A program made the position numbers and the translations under genes. Under the pieces are notes generated by a model. The model had not been told where the DNA came from. It did no database searches and saw nothing but the letters and a program-made list of their open reading frames with translations. Shown here one piece after another: positions 34,780 through 47,400 of a stretch of DNA of 64,000 nucleotides (position 1 is the stretch's first letter; every line of letters begins with the position of its first letter). The DNA is from Panopea generosa (taxonomy: Eukaryota > Mollusca > Bivalvia > Adapedonta > Hiatellidae): contig CM055899.1 of assembly GCA_029582155.1 (NCBI GenBank), positions 76,955,574 through 77,019,573 of the forward strand, written 5' to 3'.

Positions 34780-34960
34780 GAAACTGCAGATAGTAAGAGT
34801 TGAATGAAATGTTATCACATATTGATAAATCTACCATGAAACTGTTAGATGGTAAAAATTGAATGCACTGTTATAATATGTTGATAAATCTACTATGAAA
34901 CTATAAGATGGTTAGAAATGAATGCACTGTTATCATATATTGATAAAAATACTATGGTTG
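34780..34960 (+). repeat. ~60-bp tandem repeat, 3 copies
   Basis: Unit of the form 'catgaaactgttagatggta' + 'gaatgcactgttatcatatt' + 'gataaatctac'. Confidence 0.85.
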
Positions 34961-35275
34961 GTGGCAGTGCAGTCATAGGACAGCAACCCACATATTCGTC
35001 ATATGGACGACTTGACGTTCATGACGTCGGAATACGATCGCGGTACAGGGCAACGTGAAGCCATATACTCAGTAAAGCGACAAAGGGGAGACAACCCAGT
35101 TATATAGCCACCGCCGCAAGGGACGAGTGATGCTTAATCTATGATAGTCGGACGTGTAAAGTATATAGTGCATTTTATAAACTTTTGGATGATAGAAACA
35201 GTTTAGACCGCGATGTAGGTTACGTACGTGTAGGAGTTAGAATTTTGTGAAAATAAAAGTGTTAATACCACCAAA
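34955..35275 (+). other. Possible LTR-retrotransposon leader remnant
   Basis: 'TTGGTGGCAGTGCAGTCATA' looks like a primer-binding site plus leader. An ATG at about 35004 opens a 35-codon frame (MDDLTFMTSEYDRGTGQ...). A purine tract 'aaaggggaga' and an AATAAA (about 35255) ahead of 'accaccaaaag' follow. No pol or gag domain is present. This is suggestive only; it could be unrelated sequence. Confidence 0.22.
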
Positions 35276-35576
35276 AGACTTTTTTTTTTAAAACCAGTTG
35301 TGTTTCTTTTTGTGTTGATAATTATCTTATATTTGTATATATTGTATACTTGTATATTCGTAATTTTATTCATGTAAAATTAAAATTGTAAATTTTACTT
35401 TGTGTACGATTGTATTCTACCCTTGTGAGTTGTCGGCCCTTGGCCATTTTGCTACACGCTAGTAATATTTATTTATAGTAAACCTATAATATAGATGTCC
35501 CTAAAGTAACAAAACTTAAGCATTTATCTGATGCAAACAAACTATGTTTAATTATAGGAGAAAGCTTAGAGATGTT

Positions 35577-35990
35577 TAGAAAAGAAACAAAGAGGATCGA
35601 CAGTTGAATAGAAACAAAGTGGATCGATAAAAACAAAGAGGATCGATAGTGAAATAAAAACAAAGAGGATCGATAGTGGAATAGAAACAAAGAGGATGAA
35701 ACAAAGAGGATCGATAGTGGAATAGAAACAAAAAGGATCGATAGAAACAAAGAGGATCGATAGTGGAATAGAAACAAAGCGGATCGATAGTGGAATAAAA
35801 ACAAAGAGGATCGATAGTGGAATAGAAACAAAGAGGATCGATAGTGGAATAGAAACAAAGAGGATCGATAGTGGAATAAAAAACAAAGAGGATCGATAGT
35901 GGAATAGAAACAAATAGGATCGATAGTGGAATAAAAAACAAAGAGGATCGGTAGTGGAATAGAAACAAAGAGGATCGATAGTGAAAGGGT
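35577..35990. repeat. 27-bp minisatellite (second, unrelated)
   Basis: About 15 copies of aaacaaagaggatcgatagt + ggaatag, with some shortened units. The sequence is unrelated to the 2.6-6.1 kb array but has the same 27-bp period, so three minus-strand frames stay open (period peptide DPLCFYSTI and its shifts). Confidence 0.95.
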
Positions 35991-36119
35991 GAAAGTCGTA
36001 GTAGAAGATGAAAGTTGCCAAGATGACTCGTTTGTTTTTTCAAACGTTTATTTTGAAGATATTTTTTTCTAACATGGCATATTAGAAATTAAAAGGCGCC
36101 CATTTCCGGTTGTGTATTT

Positions 36120-36720
36120 CTAATTTATCTTTATAAGAGCGATGTGTTTTTCAATTTCTATTCTTTTTTTCAAATACGTTTCAAAAATATTTAAACATGG
36201 GGTTGTATTTATATATTTGCTTCTGAAAATAAAATATTTACCACTTATTATAATGAAATTGATAGGTGCATTTTGTAAACGTTTTCCTTTTATACCAAAT
36301 GTAACAGTTAAAAAATCAAAGATTTTGTTTATATCTAAATTTGATTAAAAAAATTTGATTTGTGACCAAAACTGTTGAGTATTTGGACATTCCCAAAACA
36401 TATGGTTTATTGTTTCTATATAACTATTGCAAAAATCACACAGATTTGATTGTGCAAGTTTGCATTTGTAAAGATATTTGTTTATAGGTACACTTGCATA
36501 ATACGCATAATGTACTTATATTGGAATTCGCGTAGTTTTGTATCAATGGTTGAATGAAAAGGCAACGTATAAAAGGATTTCCAATCTAACTGGAGGTAAT
36601 TGACAGTTCCTATTTTTTTTCTAATTTTACTAATACTTTTTCCTCTTTCTTAAATCGATAATCATATAAAAAAGTGTTTTGCTTTTTTATTTAAGACATT
36701 TCTGAAGTCATTAGACAACA
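36120..36720 (-). pseudogene. 3' fragment of an L1/Tx1-like LINE ORF2
   Basis: Minus-strand translation with frameshifts gives 'LSNDFRNVLNKKAKHFF', 'LDWKSFYTLPFHSTIDTKLR', 'FQYKYIMRI' and then 'CDFCNSYIETINHMFWEC'. The last is the C-x2-C-x7-H-x4-C knuckle that ends ORF2 in this clade, as in the intact copy at 17.6 kb. It ends in 'YLKKRIEIEKHIALIKI' and a stop near 36120. At least two frameshifts and one stop are visible. It is too diverged to be a recent copy of the intact LINE. Confidence 0.85.
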
Positions 36721-36811
36721 TACTTTTCTTATACTATCACATGCTGTGTCAAATTATATTTCATTTCTGTTTGATTTTTGCTTTAGCTCAAGCTGCGGTT
36801 TATAATTTGCT

Positions 36812-37225
36812 ACACAATTGTTACACTAAGGGTTGACACCGCAACAAAACCAGTTTGTCATCAAACCTTAGTGTCAAAAAAAATATTTTGTTACACTAAG
36901 GGGCGATATGTGACACATTGTTGCAATACGTAACAACATTTAGAAAATCATCTTCTCTATAATATCCCTACATATCATGGCAAATTACACAATGTATCTG
37001 TTTAATACTGATACGTATTGTTTATGCAACTGCCTTGAAATGAGGGGGGAGGGGGTTAAGGGGGTATAGTGCTACCCATGTCCGTCCATGTACGTACGTC
37101 CGTCCGTCTGTAATAATATTTTTTTCACCAAATCACATCCACATAAAATTCATTCAATCACTAAGGATTGCGGTGTGCAATTGTTACGCTAAGGGTTTTT
37201 GTTACACTCAATGTTGCCACAACGC
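36812..37225. repeat. Short inverted/direct repeats around 'ttacactaaggg'
   Basis: 'gttacactaaggg' occurs at about 36818 and 36889, its reverse complement 'ccttagtgtcaa' at about 36865, and 'gttacgctaaggg' at about 37178. A GTCCGTC-rich stretch (37075-37110) lies between. This is probably remnants of a foldback element. Confidence 0.5.
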
Positions 37226-37329
37226 CGTGCTCTGGTTCGTTGGGAGTTGCGACACAAATTATTACGACAGTCTGTGCCGAGACACCATGCCGTCAAGCTG
37301 TGAAGATGGCTGGCAACCGACGCTGACGT
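37160..37329 (+). CDS. Possible Cys-rich exon (very tentative)
   Basis: One plus-strand frame is open from well upstream to the TAA at 37327-37329. It encodes 'CNCYAKGFCYTQCCHN' followed by 'WFVGSCDTNYYDSLCRD' and 'SSCEDGWQPTL', ten cysteines in about 55 codons. The stop coincides with a GTAAGT donor ('ctgacgtaagtg'), so the reading could continue by splicing. There is no ATG upstream and no convincing acceptor. Part of the frame runs through repeat sequence, which argues for chance. The local GC rise over 37250-37390 is unusual for this window. Confidence 0.15.
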
Positions 37330-37404
37330 AAGTGCGCCTACGTGGTGTAATAGTCGGTTCCGGTCTTCGTCTCTCGGGGTTTACCAGGTCGCTGCAGGCC
37401 TTAC

Positions 37405-37545
37405 TTCACAGGTAATTGATTTAAGTTCACTAGCACCATCTTGTTTGTGTTTGTTGTTTTGGCATTATTTCACAGGTGATACATTTAAAGTCACTAACAA
37501 CATCATGTTTGTGTTTGTTGTTGTGACCAGCGTAACCAATCAAAC
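37405..37545 (+). repeat. ~72-bp direct duplication
   Basis: 'tcacaggtaattgatttaag' / 'tcacaggtgatacatttaaa', each followed by 'tcacta.ca.catc.tgtttg' and 'tgtttgttgtt'. Confidence 0.8.
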
Positions 37546-38099
37546 AACTAAGAAACAAGAAATATCATCATGAAAAAATGTTGTGAATGACAGTTCATGT
37601 GATACGGAACTGTTTAGGTGAAAAAGTGCTAATTAATGACGTGTGTACTAGAAGGAAAGGATTAAATAAACGTCTCACATACCAATTAATTTTGTACTGT
37701 TCTACATAATTATAGAGACATGCACTTCTGGAACACTGGATATATTACCAATGGTTCTAAAAGTGCCTTATTCCCATAGATAGTCCTCTGTTGGTCCAAA
37801 TATGCAGAAAATAAACATGGGGTTGCCCAGGTTGCTTTTTCACATTTTCGATGGTTTGATGGCACCCCTTCATTTTTGACAATTCTGCCCATTTGTTGCA
37901 GTGTATCACTACACATCTTTAAACTGTTATAGCATCATCAAACAGTTCCCAGTGTCACCCAAACTTTGAAGAAATTATGAAAATGTTCCAATGTTCCCAT
38001 ATGCACAAAGAAATATGACACTTTATGCAATTTTAACAAAATAATTGCCCAACCGCTTTACACAGCTCTAATATCTTTGTCGTAAAAAATCTTGCTACC

Positions 38100-38320
38100 G
38101 TCATGCAAAGGAGGTAATTCTTAAGTGAGACCTAAACACACGAGAGGCCCAAATGGGCCGAAGTTGTTCACCTAAGAGGGAACGATTAGATGATACTGCG
38201 TACAAAGTATTCATACTCAAGACCTTGCATATAATGAGAAGAAATAATTTGAAATTTTGCAAAACACCAACGATTAGCCCCTTTGACGGTATGAAATTTG
38301 ACCCCATGATCGTGACTTGA
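38100..38320 (-). repeat. Repeat ending in 'ggcccatttgggcctctcgt'
   Basis: The minus strand reads 'GGGGCTAATCGTTGGTGTTT', 'AGGTCTTGAGTATGAATACT', 'TCTTAGGTGAACAACTTCGG' and the palindromic 'CCCATTTGGGCCTCTCGTGT'. In my memory this is the 3' part of the same bivalve repeat style as 28340-28720. Confidence 0.55.
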
Positions 38321-40663
38321 GCTTAAGAGAGAATTATTTAAAAATGATTCACTCCTAATGTTATTTTTAAAACAGTTTCAGAAATATTTTGATAAATGTT
38401 TACGAATAGAATGACAGGCGAACGGGGGATAAACAGCGATCAGGTGAGGCTATAAACATTATTTTCAAACACGAATTGAAAACGAACAACAAAAATCCTG
38501 CTGATCAGTAGTTCTTAGATTCTTGTTCTTCAATTAACATTTTGGGTAAATTGACGTCACTTCCATTTTGTTTTACGACCTTACCCGGACTTGACAAAAT
38601 CAACGACGTCGTAGCAAAATATATTCCATTTTTAATACATTTATATCGCTCAGAGTGTTTTTCTTATATGTGCTTCGTTTTTCATTCGTTTTGTTCAACG
38701 TTCTATTGTGTTTTATGTTTTTATATTGATGTTCAATATTTTAAATTCTTTCTGTAAATTTGCATATCGTACTTTTTGTTTTTATTTTCACGTTCTTAAT
38801 TTTTATTCTTATTGACTTATATAGTTTGTGTTTCTTGATTGTAGATAGTTGATGTAAGTGTTTTATAATAAGAATGTAAAACGAATAACATAAATATAAA
38901 ATATGTACAACTTAACAACACAAATGTTAAGTTTGAACAAGAAAATGTGTTATATAATCTAGCAGTGTTTGGCCACCGATAGTATAATTATATATAAATA
39001 ATAGTCTAAAACAATAGTAATTTATTTACGGGAGACATTACTTGCCAATGCGAGTATGTATAAAAAAATGGCCTATTGTTCCAAACGTTATAGCAACCGA
39101 GTATGGTATAATAAGTACGTTAAATACAAACCGAAAATCGTTGTTAACAAAATTAGCATCATATTGGCCAAAAGCTTTCAAATGTAGAAACAATCTGATA
39201 AATTATGTATAGCATTTCACATATATAAATATGTTTTTAAAATACCATGGTTATTTATACACTAATATTGCTTGACGAAATACTATTGTTTCTAGGTTTT
39301 GAAATATGATTTTGTTTAAAACCACTCTCACCAATATTGATTTAGAACTATGTGTAATGTTGTAACCATCACATTGCATGTATTGAAAATATTTGTATAT
39401 GACGATGAGCTATGATGCTTAAATCTAAATAATAAGATGTCTACTCTGTTCTAACATAATTGGTATGTAATGTGTTGTGTAAAGACCCCGTCCAGAACAC
39501 TAGTTTCGGCTTTAATGTTTGACTTATTCGGTATTTAACTCAGTGAACTTATCTGACACTTGAAACTATTGTTTAGGGCGCACGTTTCAGCAAAAGATAT
39601 TTTAGTTTTTTATAAATACAATTTCAATGATAAATATTTAAATAAGATATAAATATAAACATCATGGACTCTTTTCTTCAAGACCTTCTTCCATAACAAA
39701 ATTGCATTATACTTTGTCCACCAAATCTTCCTTTTTATGATATTTAAAAAAAAAATCAGCACTAAAAGACCATTGGGCTGATACGTAATACGTGTTCTCC
39801 CTATACAAATTGTGTTCACAAAATAAAAAAAAACACCTTTGGCTGAAACAAGCGTCCTCAACAATACAAGTGTAATCGCACGGATGGGTGCTACCATGGC
39901 AACACATAGAAAACCGAACAGTTACACAAAGTGCACCGTAATTGCTCGTATATGTTGTTGAAAACTTACGAATGGGGCAGAAATCAATTAACTAAGTACT
40001 TTTTAAAAGAACTTTATTGCAGACAGCGATACACTTATTATACATTACACGATTTAAAGCAAACAATAAAACTTTTACAAAGGAAAACATACATGCAGAA
40101 AGAGGGAGAGAAAACAGAGAAAAAAACAACACACAAACAATCCAGAATATGATTAAAAGAATTAGAATAACAATTCGTTATGATTATAAGTAGACTATTA
40201 CATTGACTTATAAAATTTCAAAATACCTAGATTAAATATCTCATTTAGTATGGAACTGGTCAAGATAAAATAAAATATGAAACATTGCAATTCGTGTGAA
40301 TCCTCCATCTCAAATATATATCATGTCAATTTCATATGTAAACTGTAAGGTAGGTCTGAGGGATGTTTCACCCAGACCCTCGTGTTACGGGAAAAATAAA
40401 TGAACCCCATTGTGGTGGTAGAAATTTAAATATTATCCTGAGTAAGGATGTTGGGCAAGTTGTTCGTGTTCGTTGAAGTAAATTGAACAAGTATGTCCAT
40501 GCTTTACATAATTTATTTACCAAATTTATAGGAGATAGGGATAAAACCTTAAGTGGATTAAATAGTTCTGAAAAGAGAACAAAATGTTTCAGAAAGTGTA
40601 ATTATACGGTTGTACATAGTGGAGTATTCTTAAATCAAAACTTGAGATTAACTTGTTTTTGAA
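38321..40663. other. AT-rich unannotated stretch
   Basis: Short open frames only. A minus-strand frame starting at 39897 opens with a hydrophobic run (MVAPIRAITLVLL) but continues into K/I/Y-rich low-complexity translation, so I do not call a gene. Confidence 0.45.
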
Positions 40664-40925
40664 ATGTATGTATACTTAGAGTGCCACTTGATTGTGTACA
40701 CATGTATGTATACACAGTATGCCACGTGACTGTATACAAATGTATGTATACACGGGGTGCCACGTGATTGTATACAAATGTATGTATACACAGGGTGCCA
40801 CTTGATTGTATACAAATGTATGTAAACACAGTATGCCACGTGATTGTATACAAATGAATATATACACAGGGTACCATGTGATTGTATACAAATGTATGTT
40901 TAAACAGGGTGCCACGTGATAAGAA
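40664..40925. repeat. 38-bp minisatellite with CACGTG in several units
   Basis: Seven copies of the unit gtgccacgtgattgtataca + aatgtatgtatacacagg. At least four copies carry an intact CACGTG; others have CACTTG or CATGTG. Confidence 0.93.
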
Positions 40926-41193
40926 CATATATCCACAAGAACAGCTTTAGGAGGTGCAATAGATATTTAGATAATTTATAGTAACTTCTGACAAATCTTT
41001 TTTTTATAAAGTTGTAAGCCTTTACTGTAGGTAATTGACGCATATCAAATAAAGTTTTAGCATTTCTAAATTTTCATCTTCCAAAAATTTGCCCATCAAC
41101 ATAATATTTTTATGATATTTCATATAGTATTCAATCAGATTTGAAAGCATATGTATGCTATTTACCGCTCAAAGGACTGTTCAAATGATAGAT

Positions 41194-41199
41194 TTTATT
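41194..41199 (-). promoter_or_regulatory. AATAAA polyadenylation signal of the 41-52 kb gene
   Basis: AATAAA on the minus strand, 235 nt after the TAG stop at 41434-41436. It is a clear candidate in that 3' UTR, with a further hexamer some 150 nt beyond. Confidence 0.55.
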
Positions 41200-41433
41200 T
41201 GTTCCTCCATATTTTTTATATAGTGTTCACATAATCAAAATAACGTTCGGCTGAAACATGAGCAACAAACCATAATAACTTTCATACTAAAAATCAACAT
41301 CCCCAAGTGAAACAAATGCTACATATAAAGCAAGCTTGACATACGGTTATTACGGCTAGGAGTTTCTTTTTTTTTCATTTTAAGATGAGAGTCTGTACAA
41401 AGACTATACCCAAGAATAGAAAACCAATCGCCG

Positions 41434-44400
41434 CTATTGGATTTCTACAGTATCCTGGGTTGTTCCCATAAAGCCGTAAAATATTGTGTATGGGAACCTA
41501 TTCGCATTTCTCGGGTCCGGTATTAGTTCGCCGTTATTATCTACATTACGAACTTCCGTATTACCCGGTTTGTGAGAGAATAAGTTGTTTGCGTCCTGGC
41601 GATACCAGTGATAATCTTCATCCGGCCAGATGACGAGAGCTACAAGATTCTGATCTGTCTGCGGCAGATCAACTGGGCTATTGGCTTTGACGTCTATAAG
41701 ACCATCCTTCCTGGCTAAGAATGATATGTTGTCTGCCGTAAATGGGTTGGGGTCTGCAATTCCATGGGCCCTCCCAGGTTGAGCTATCGTGTTGGTTATC
41801 TTATCGTTTGCATAGTTGTAGCAATTGTTGTTTGGTTGCACTTCTGCTGTGTTCCACCTCTCAGGATCATAACTTGGCCTCACAACCTAAAATTAAAATG
41901 CATTACAGGTGTACGGTTTGATGAATATTTAGTGAGGATGGGGAGGTCAGTGACTGGGTGGTCTAAGACGCTGTCACCAAAATGACCACTTATCTCTTGA
42001 CAGTGAGGAAAGGTGATGGATTTACTGCTACAATTCATTCTAAGGTCTTCTTTTGCCGATAAAATAAAACTAGGTTTGCCTGAATAGCCCATCAGGTATT
42101 GAAAATGACGTTAAACCTCATTAATAAAAAAACTTCACACACAAATAACATAACGCGTGAAGATTGTATTTTTCAAGACCACCAAAAGTGATATGATGGT
42201 AAGGTATTACGTTTCTGAAGTGATGTTATAGTAACAATATTTTTAGCTCGGCTTAGCCTTTAGCACCAGCATTTTTCATTGGATCTTGGTCACACTTATT
42301 AATAAAACCATGTATTCTCGAAGAAGTTTTTAAAGTGTCCAAATCTTATCAAAATGACCGAATTGTATACATTGAATGATCAGTCATTGCTTAAAATTTA
42401 CCTTTGAGATACGCGCTACATGCGTCACGGTAGTAAAACGAATCATATACATTAAGCAATGCGCTTTTGAATCGCGTGCTTATGAAACATTTACATCCCA
42501 CTTCACACTTTGAATTTTGTACATTGTTCTTTATAAACAATAAGGTCTAGGATCTCAACAGTAAAACAATTTCCTTATATGATCTCTTTTAAAATATTTT
42601 TATATCATAGCAGGAATGTATCCGCAAATAACTTCACGATTACTGGTAGGTTGATCAGCATATTATTTTAATAAAGACAGTGCAGTGACACCTTAAACAT
42701 TTTTAAACAAGAAATCCACAAATGCTCATAATAACATGTATTTTTTAAAAAATCCTATAAAAGTTTAACATACAAACTGTTTCATTTGTTAGAATCACTG
42801 GACTAAAATGTTTATCTGGCTCAATGCTTATATTATGTGAGCTTAGCTTCAACTTCATGGTCTATTTTTTTGTTTCAATATTTTATTCCAGTATGACACC
42901 CAGTTTAGTCTACAGCTCAAATTTAATTATTTACACTTTCTGTTGATAGACAGGGGTGCCCTTCCAGTTTAACAACATGCGGATACGGCATTATAGCTTC
43001 TGAATGATAAAATATTTCATTTGTTAGCGTTATATGCTCTCCCATACTTCCTTAGACTTATGATACACGTCTCACACCACTATTACATTCCCCATAGGGC
43101 TCCATTGTAATATTTATGTCCGAAACACAGTGAAAAAATAAAATCTGCAGCATGTGTCTGGGCTCAAATTCTTCACTCGTACAAGATATGCAATTATAAA
43201 GGTAAACATGCATACCTTGATCAGAGATTTTTTTTTTAAATTCGATGTTTATGTGATACCTATCAATTTTCAGAGTAATGATACGCCAACAGTTCGACCA
43301 CAATGTGGTTCGAACGAACGATTCTGAAATAGACAGAATTGCCAAGAAATCTTGTATCAGCATCAAAATTTTAGTGGTGATTTAAAATACTGACCATATA
43401 ACACATGATGGTAGGAAAAAATAACTCACTGAATTACAAAACCCTGAAATAAAAGAAGAAAAGACAACTAAAGTTTTATTTCTACCTCCTTCATCTGTAG
43501 GTCCGCACTATTCAAGGGAGATAAAAAAAGGTATGAGTACTATACTGCTGTCTGAGTTATGCGCCTTCTATGCTCAAGAAAATGTTTTATGTTAGCTCTG
43601 AATTAAATACCCTTTTAACCAAAGATACTACACACATTCTTGAATAGACTTCGAACAAGACAAAGGTGATTGGTTAAAGGCTCGTGCGGCTTTCTATCTT
43701 TACAAATCAAGTTCCAACTGAAGTTAATATTGCCCTCATAATATTAAATAGACAAAGAACTGATATATTTAGATTATCCATTTTAGCACATTCATTTTTC
43801 TATGCGATAAGATTTATATTTACATAATTTTGCATGGGAAAGATATTTGTAGGTCCTGAACTTTTATCAGTGCGTAAATAACTATTTTAACGCACTTCAG
43901 AAATTTCCTGTGATTTCATTGGTTGGTGCTCTTAGATTTGCGGGTGTTAAAAACTGCTTATACCGTCGGTTTAATCACCACGTTTTCGCTTTCTATGTAT
44001 AACTACGTCATTTGTTTACAACGTCACCGAAAACAATGTAAACAGTAGTTTAAAACAGCATTTGTCGATTTAAATTAACGTTTATTTGTTAAATGTTAAA
44101 AATACAAAGATATATTGAATATTTCGACCAGTTTGTCGATTTACTTGGATTTTTACCAGAATCTACTCTTTAGAGCATCATTGCTGATATGCGTCATTCG
44201 GCTAAACTGGTTGTTCAATTTAATCGTTAGTAGCTTGAGTATCTTGGTTCAGCAAGCGAATTTTAACGATAAAATGTAAAAGTGTGTTAGAATATGATTA
44301 AGTATACTGTAATTTTGAAACTTGCGACCGTATATAAAGTTTTTAATGATTGCAAATTTATTTTAACGACCCCACCTTCAGTGTCGCCGTTAAAGAAAAT

Positions 44401-47400
44401 GTATGGTCATTAAAAACCCTCATATACGGTCGCAATTTACAAAATCACAATATACTTAACCCTATAATATGGCAATACTATTGCCACAATCACGGAGTAA
44501 TACTGTGTTTAATGAAATACATAAATATTGAATGCCAGACCTATTTTAATAGCACACAAGCATACTAGAACGAATAATGCGTTGACATCTGTGCGGATTT
44601 TATCAAGAACCACAATCACTATAGGCGGACGTTTCAATGTAATGTCAACTGCTTTTATAACAAGCCGGCCACATTTGTACTAAAACGCTCACCTGTGGCA
44701 GAGGATACAAGTCAAAAGAATGCAATTGTTGATACTTCAAGCGCAATACCTCAGATATTTAAATATGGTCAGATGTTATATGGTGTGACACAATATTTGA
44801 CGATTCAATGTAATAACTCCGCATTAATTACCTGATTTAGCCAGTTCAAAAGCTATTCCGAGATATTGTGGTAATAAAACGACTATGTAAGTTTGGAGAA
44901 GGTCTAATGAAAAATGCGAGTATTAAACTGCACATAACAAATGCTTACGGACGACGAACGATGGTGACCAGATTAGCCCACCGTGAACTTTATTCAGGTG
45001 AGACAAAAGGCTGATATAATACCATTAGCGTAATCCTTTCTTTATAGTAGTATACACATTTATTCCTCGAATTTGAAAAAGAAAAAATTTACGGAACTGT
45101 AAAGGTGTAAACCCACCATTGACTTTTGTTTTTTATTCTATGGTAAATAATAAAAGTTTGAATGCTTGTCATTCGTAGAGAATCCCAAATAAAAGAAGTG
45201 AAACCTACTGTTTGTCAACCTCTGCAAAATATGATGAGAAAAGTAAGGGTCATGTGTCATATAAGAGATTTTTTTCTGCTCAGTGTTTACACTGTTGACA
45301 AAGTGAAAGTAGACTTCCGAAATTATGTATTCATACCCCAAATTCCAAGCATTATTTTTTTTTTAAATTCACAATTCAAACATGACAATGCTATCAAAAT
45401 GCTCAAAATACATCAATAATGCCATTCAAATAAAAAGATGAGCATTAAAATAAGGAAAATGCATTTTTAATGAAGAAGAAATGAGGGTTATTTATAACCG
45501 CCATTATGCGACTACCCCACGGAAACACTTCCTTTTTCCAATGGTGGTACCAGTAAATTGTATTATTTTAAGGTATCTCTTCACATCTGATCAAAGCTTG
45601 ACTTATATTGTATTTTTAAACCATGCCAATAAGCCAATAAATACAAGAGCATTAGCGTGACATGTTATGATGTAGGCTTTCGTCATTGTTTTCCAAAATC
45701 GGATCTCATGGAACTTTGAAATGCGTTTTCATTTTATATATATATATTTTCATTCAAGAATGCTCAGGGAAGTAATTATATAAAACATGAGTGAATTACT
45801 TGGAACTTGTGTGATATTTTTTAAGGTTTTTAATTGTCTCACTACTATTACCATACCTACCACCTCCTTAAGACTGACGTAATGTTGAAATGCGGGCACG
45901 TCCTGTCAGACAGTCAATCAGACAGTATAAAGTTTCCATCAATTGCAAGAACTAGAGACATTTATACAGACTGTTATTGCGTCATACTTTGTTGACCTTT
46001 TGCATGCAATATCGATGTCAGCTTTACGTCGATTGACAAGTCAGTTAGATCTATTTTTGTGATGATTGATGCTCTAAAGTAACCTTACCTCTTTTACGGT
46101 ACCTTGGAGTACGTCACGCGGCAAACATTCCAAAACATGTGTGGTGATTAACTCGTGGTCATGAGAGCTGGTTGGTATTGATGGTTTAGTATATAACAGC
46201 AACCTTTCAAGTTTGTGTTCTGATGCCTTGGGAATAACATGTTCCAGATCGTTTAGCTTTGCTGTAAAACCTTTGTACCCAAGTCCTATATTTTGAAATG
46301 AAATTATCAAATAATTTTGTTTCTATACATTGAAACTTTTGTTTGAGTGATTTTATTGGAGCTTAATGGAATTGTACTCGGATGCCTAAACACTGATATA
46401 GACATAGAGCAGGGATATTTTATATTGGGTATATAATAACACCTTCGCATTGAAAACTATAGCACAAAAATATACCGACTCCGGAACTCACACACAATAC
46501 AATACAGATACCACCTTACTCAAGCAGCGTGTTCTGTTTGTGTCAGTATGTATCAAATATGTAGTAACATCTGATAAAGTATGTAGTAATATCTGATAAA
46601 GTATGTAATAATATCTGATCAAGTATGTAGTAATATCTGATAAAGTATAGAGTAATATCTGATCAAGTATGTAGTAATATCTGATCAAGTATATACTATT
46701 ATCTGATAAAGTATGTAATAATATCTGATCAAATATGTAGTAATATCTGACAAAGTATATAACATTATCTGATAAAGTATAGAGTAATATCTGATAAAGT
46801 ATGTACAGTACTAATATATGATAAAGTATGCAGTAATATCTGAAATATATAAAGTAATATCTGATAAAATATAGAGAAATATCTGATAAAGTATGTTATT
46901 ATAATATCTGATACAGTATGCAGTAATTTCTGATAAAGTATATAGTAATATCTGATAAATTATGTAGGAATATCTGATAAAGTATAGAGTTATATCTGAA
47001 AAAATAGGTAATATCAGTTCAGATAAGAATTAATGACTGGGGAGTCGATTTCTGACGCGAAACAATGTCCGGAAGTCGATTTTAGAGGTGGATAAAAGAA
47101 ATAACGTTACACCCGGTTGCAGTATTGTATTTTGTTTTCCAACTACACGAAATTAGCTTTATGATGCCAAGTCGCATTAAAATTTCAACACTGGGTCATT
47201 AATTATTATCCATTTAAATAATTTACATAAAAGTACAGCCTTTGTCAAAATAAGATGAAATCGAGCTCATGATCATTTCTGTTGTATCTTGTATACATTA
47301 CTCTTAATTGGTTACCTTTATATAGTTGGCTTTGGGCGCCTGCATCTCTTTTTCTTAGTATCTGAACAATACTAGCGTACAGTGGATGGCTTTCGCTTAT

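Noticed and set aside
37710..37916. 68-codon minus-strand frame with protein-like composition
   Set aside because: No recognisable motif, acceptor or donor that would make it a credible exon.
39610..39897. Frame opening with a hydrophobic, signal-like run
   Set aside because: An Arg sits in the hydrophobic core, and the rest is low-complexity K/I/Y translation without a family.
43058..43366. 102-codon minus-strand frame inside the 41-52 kb gene
   Set aside because: Lies in the 4.2-kb intron; including it would break the clean phase-0 join 46089|41886, and its composition is that of AT-rich non-coding DNA.
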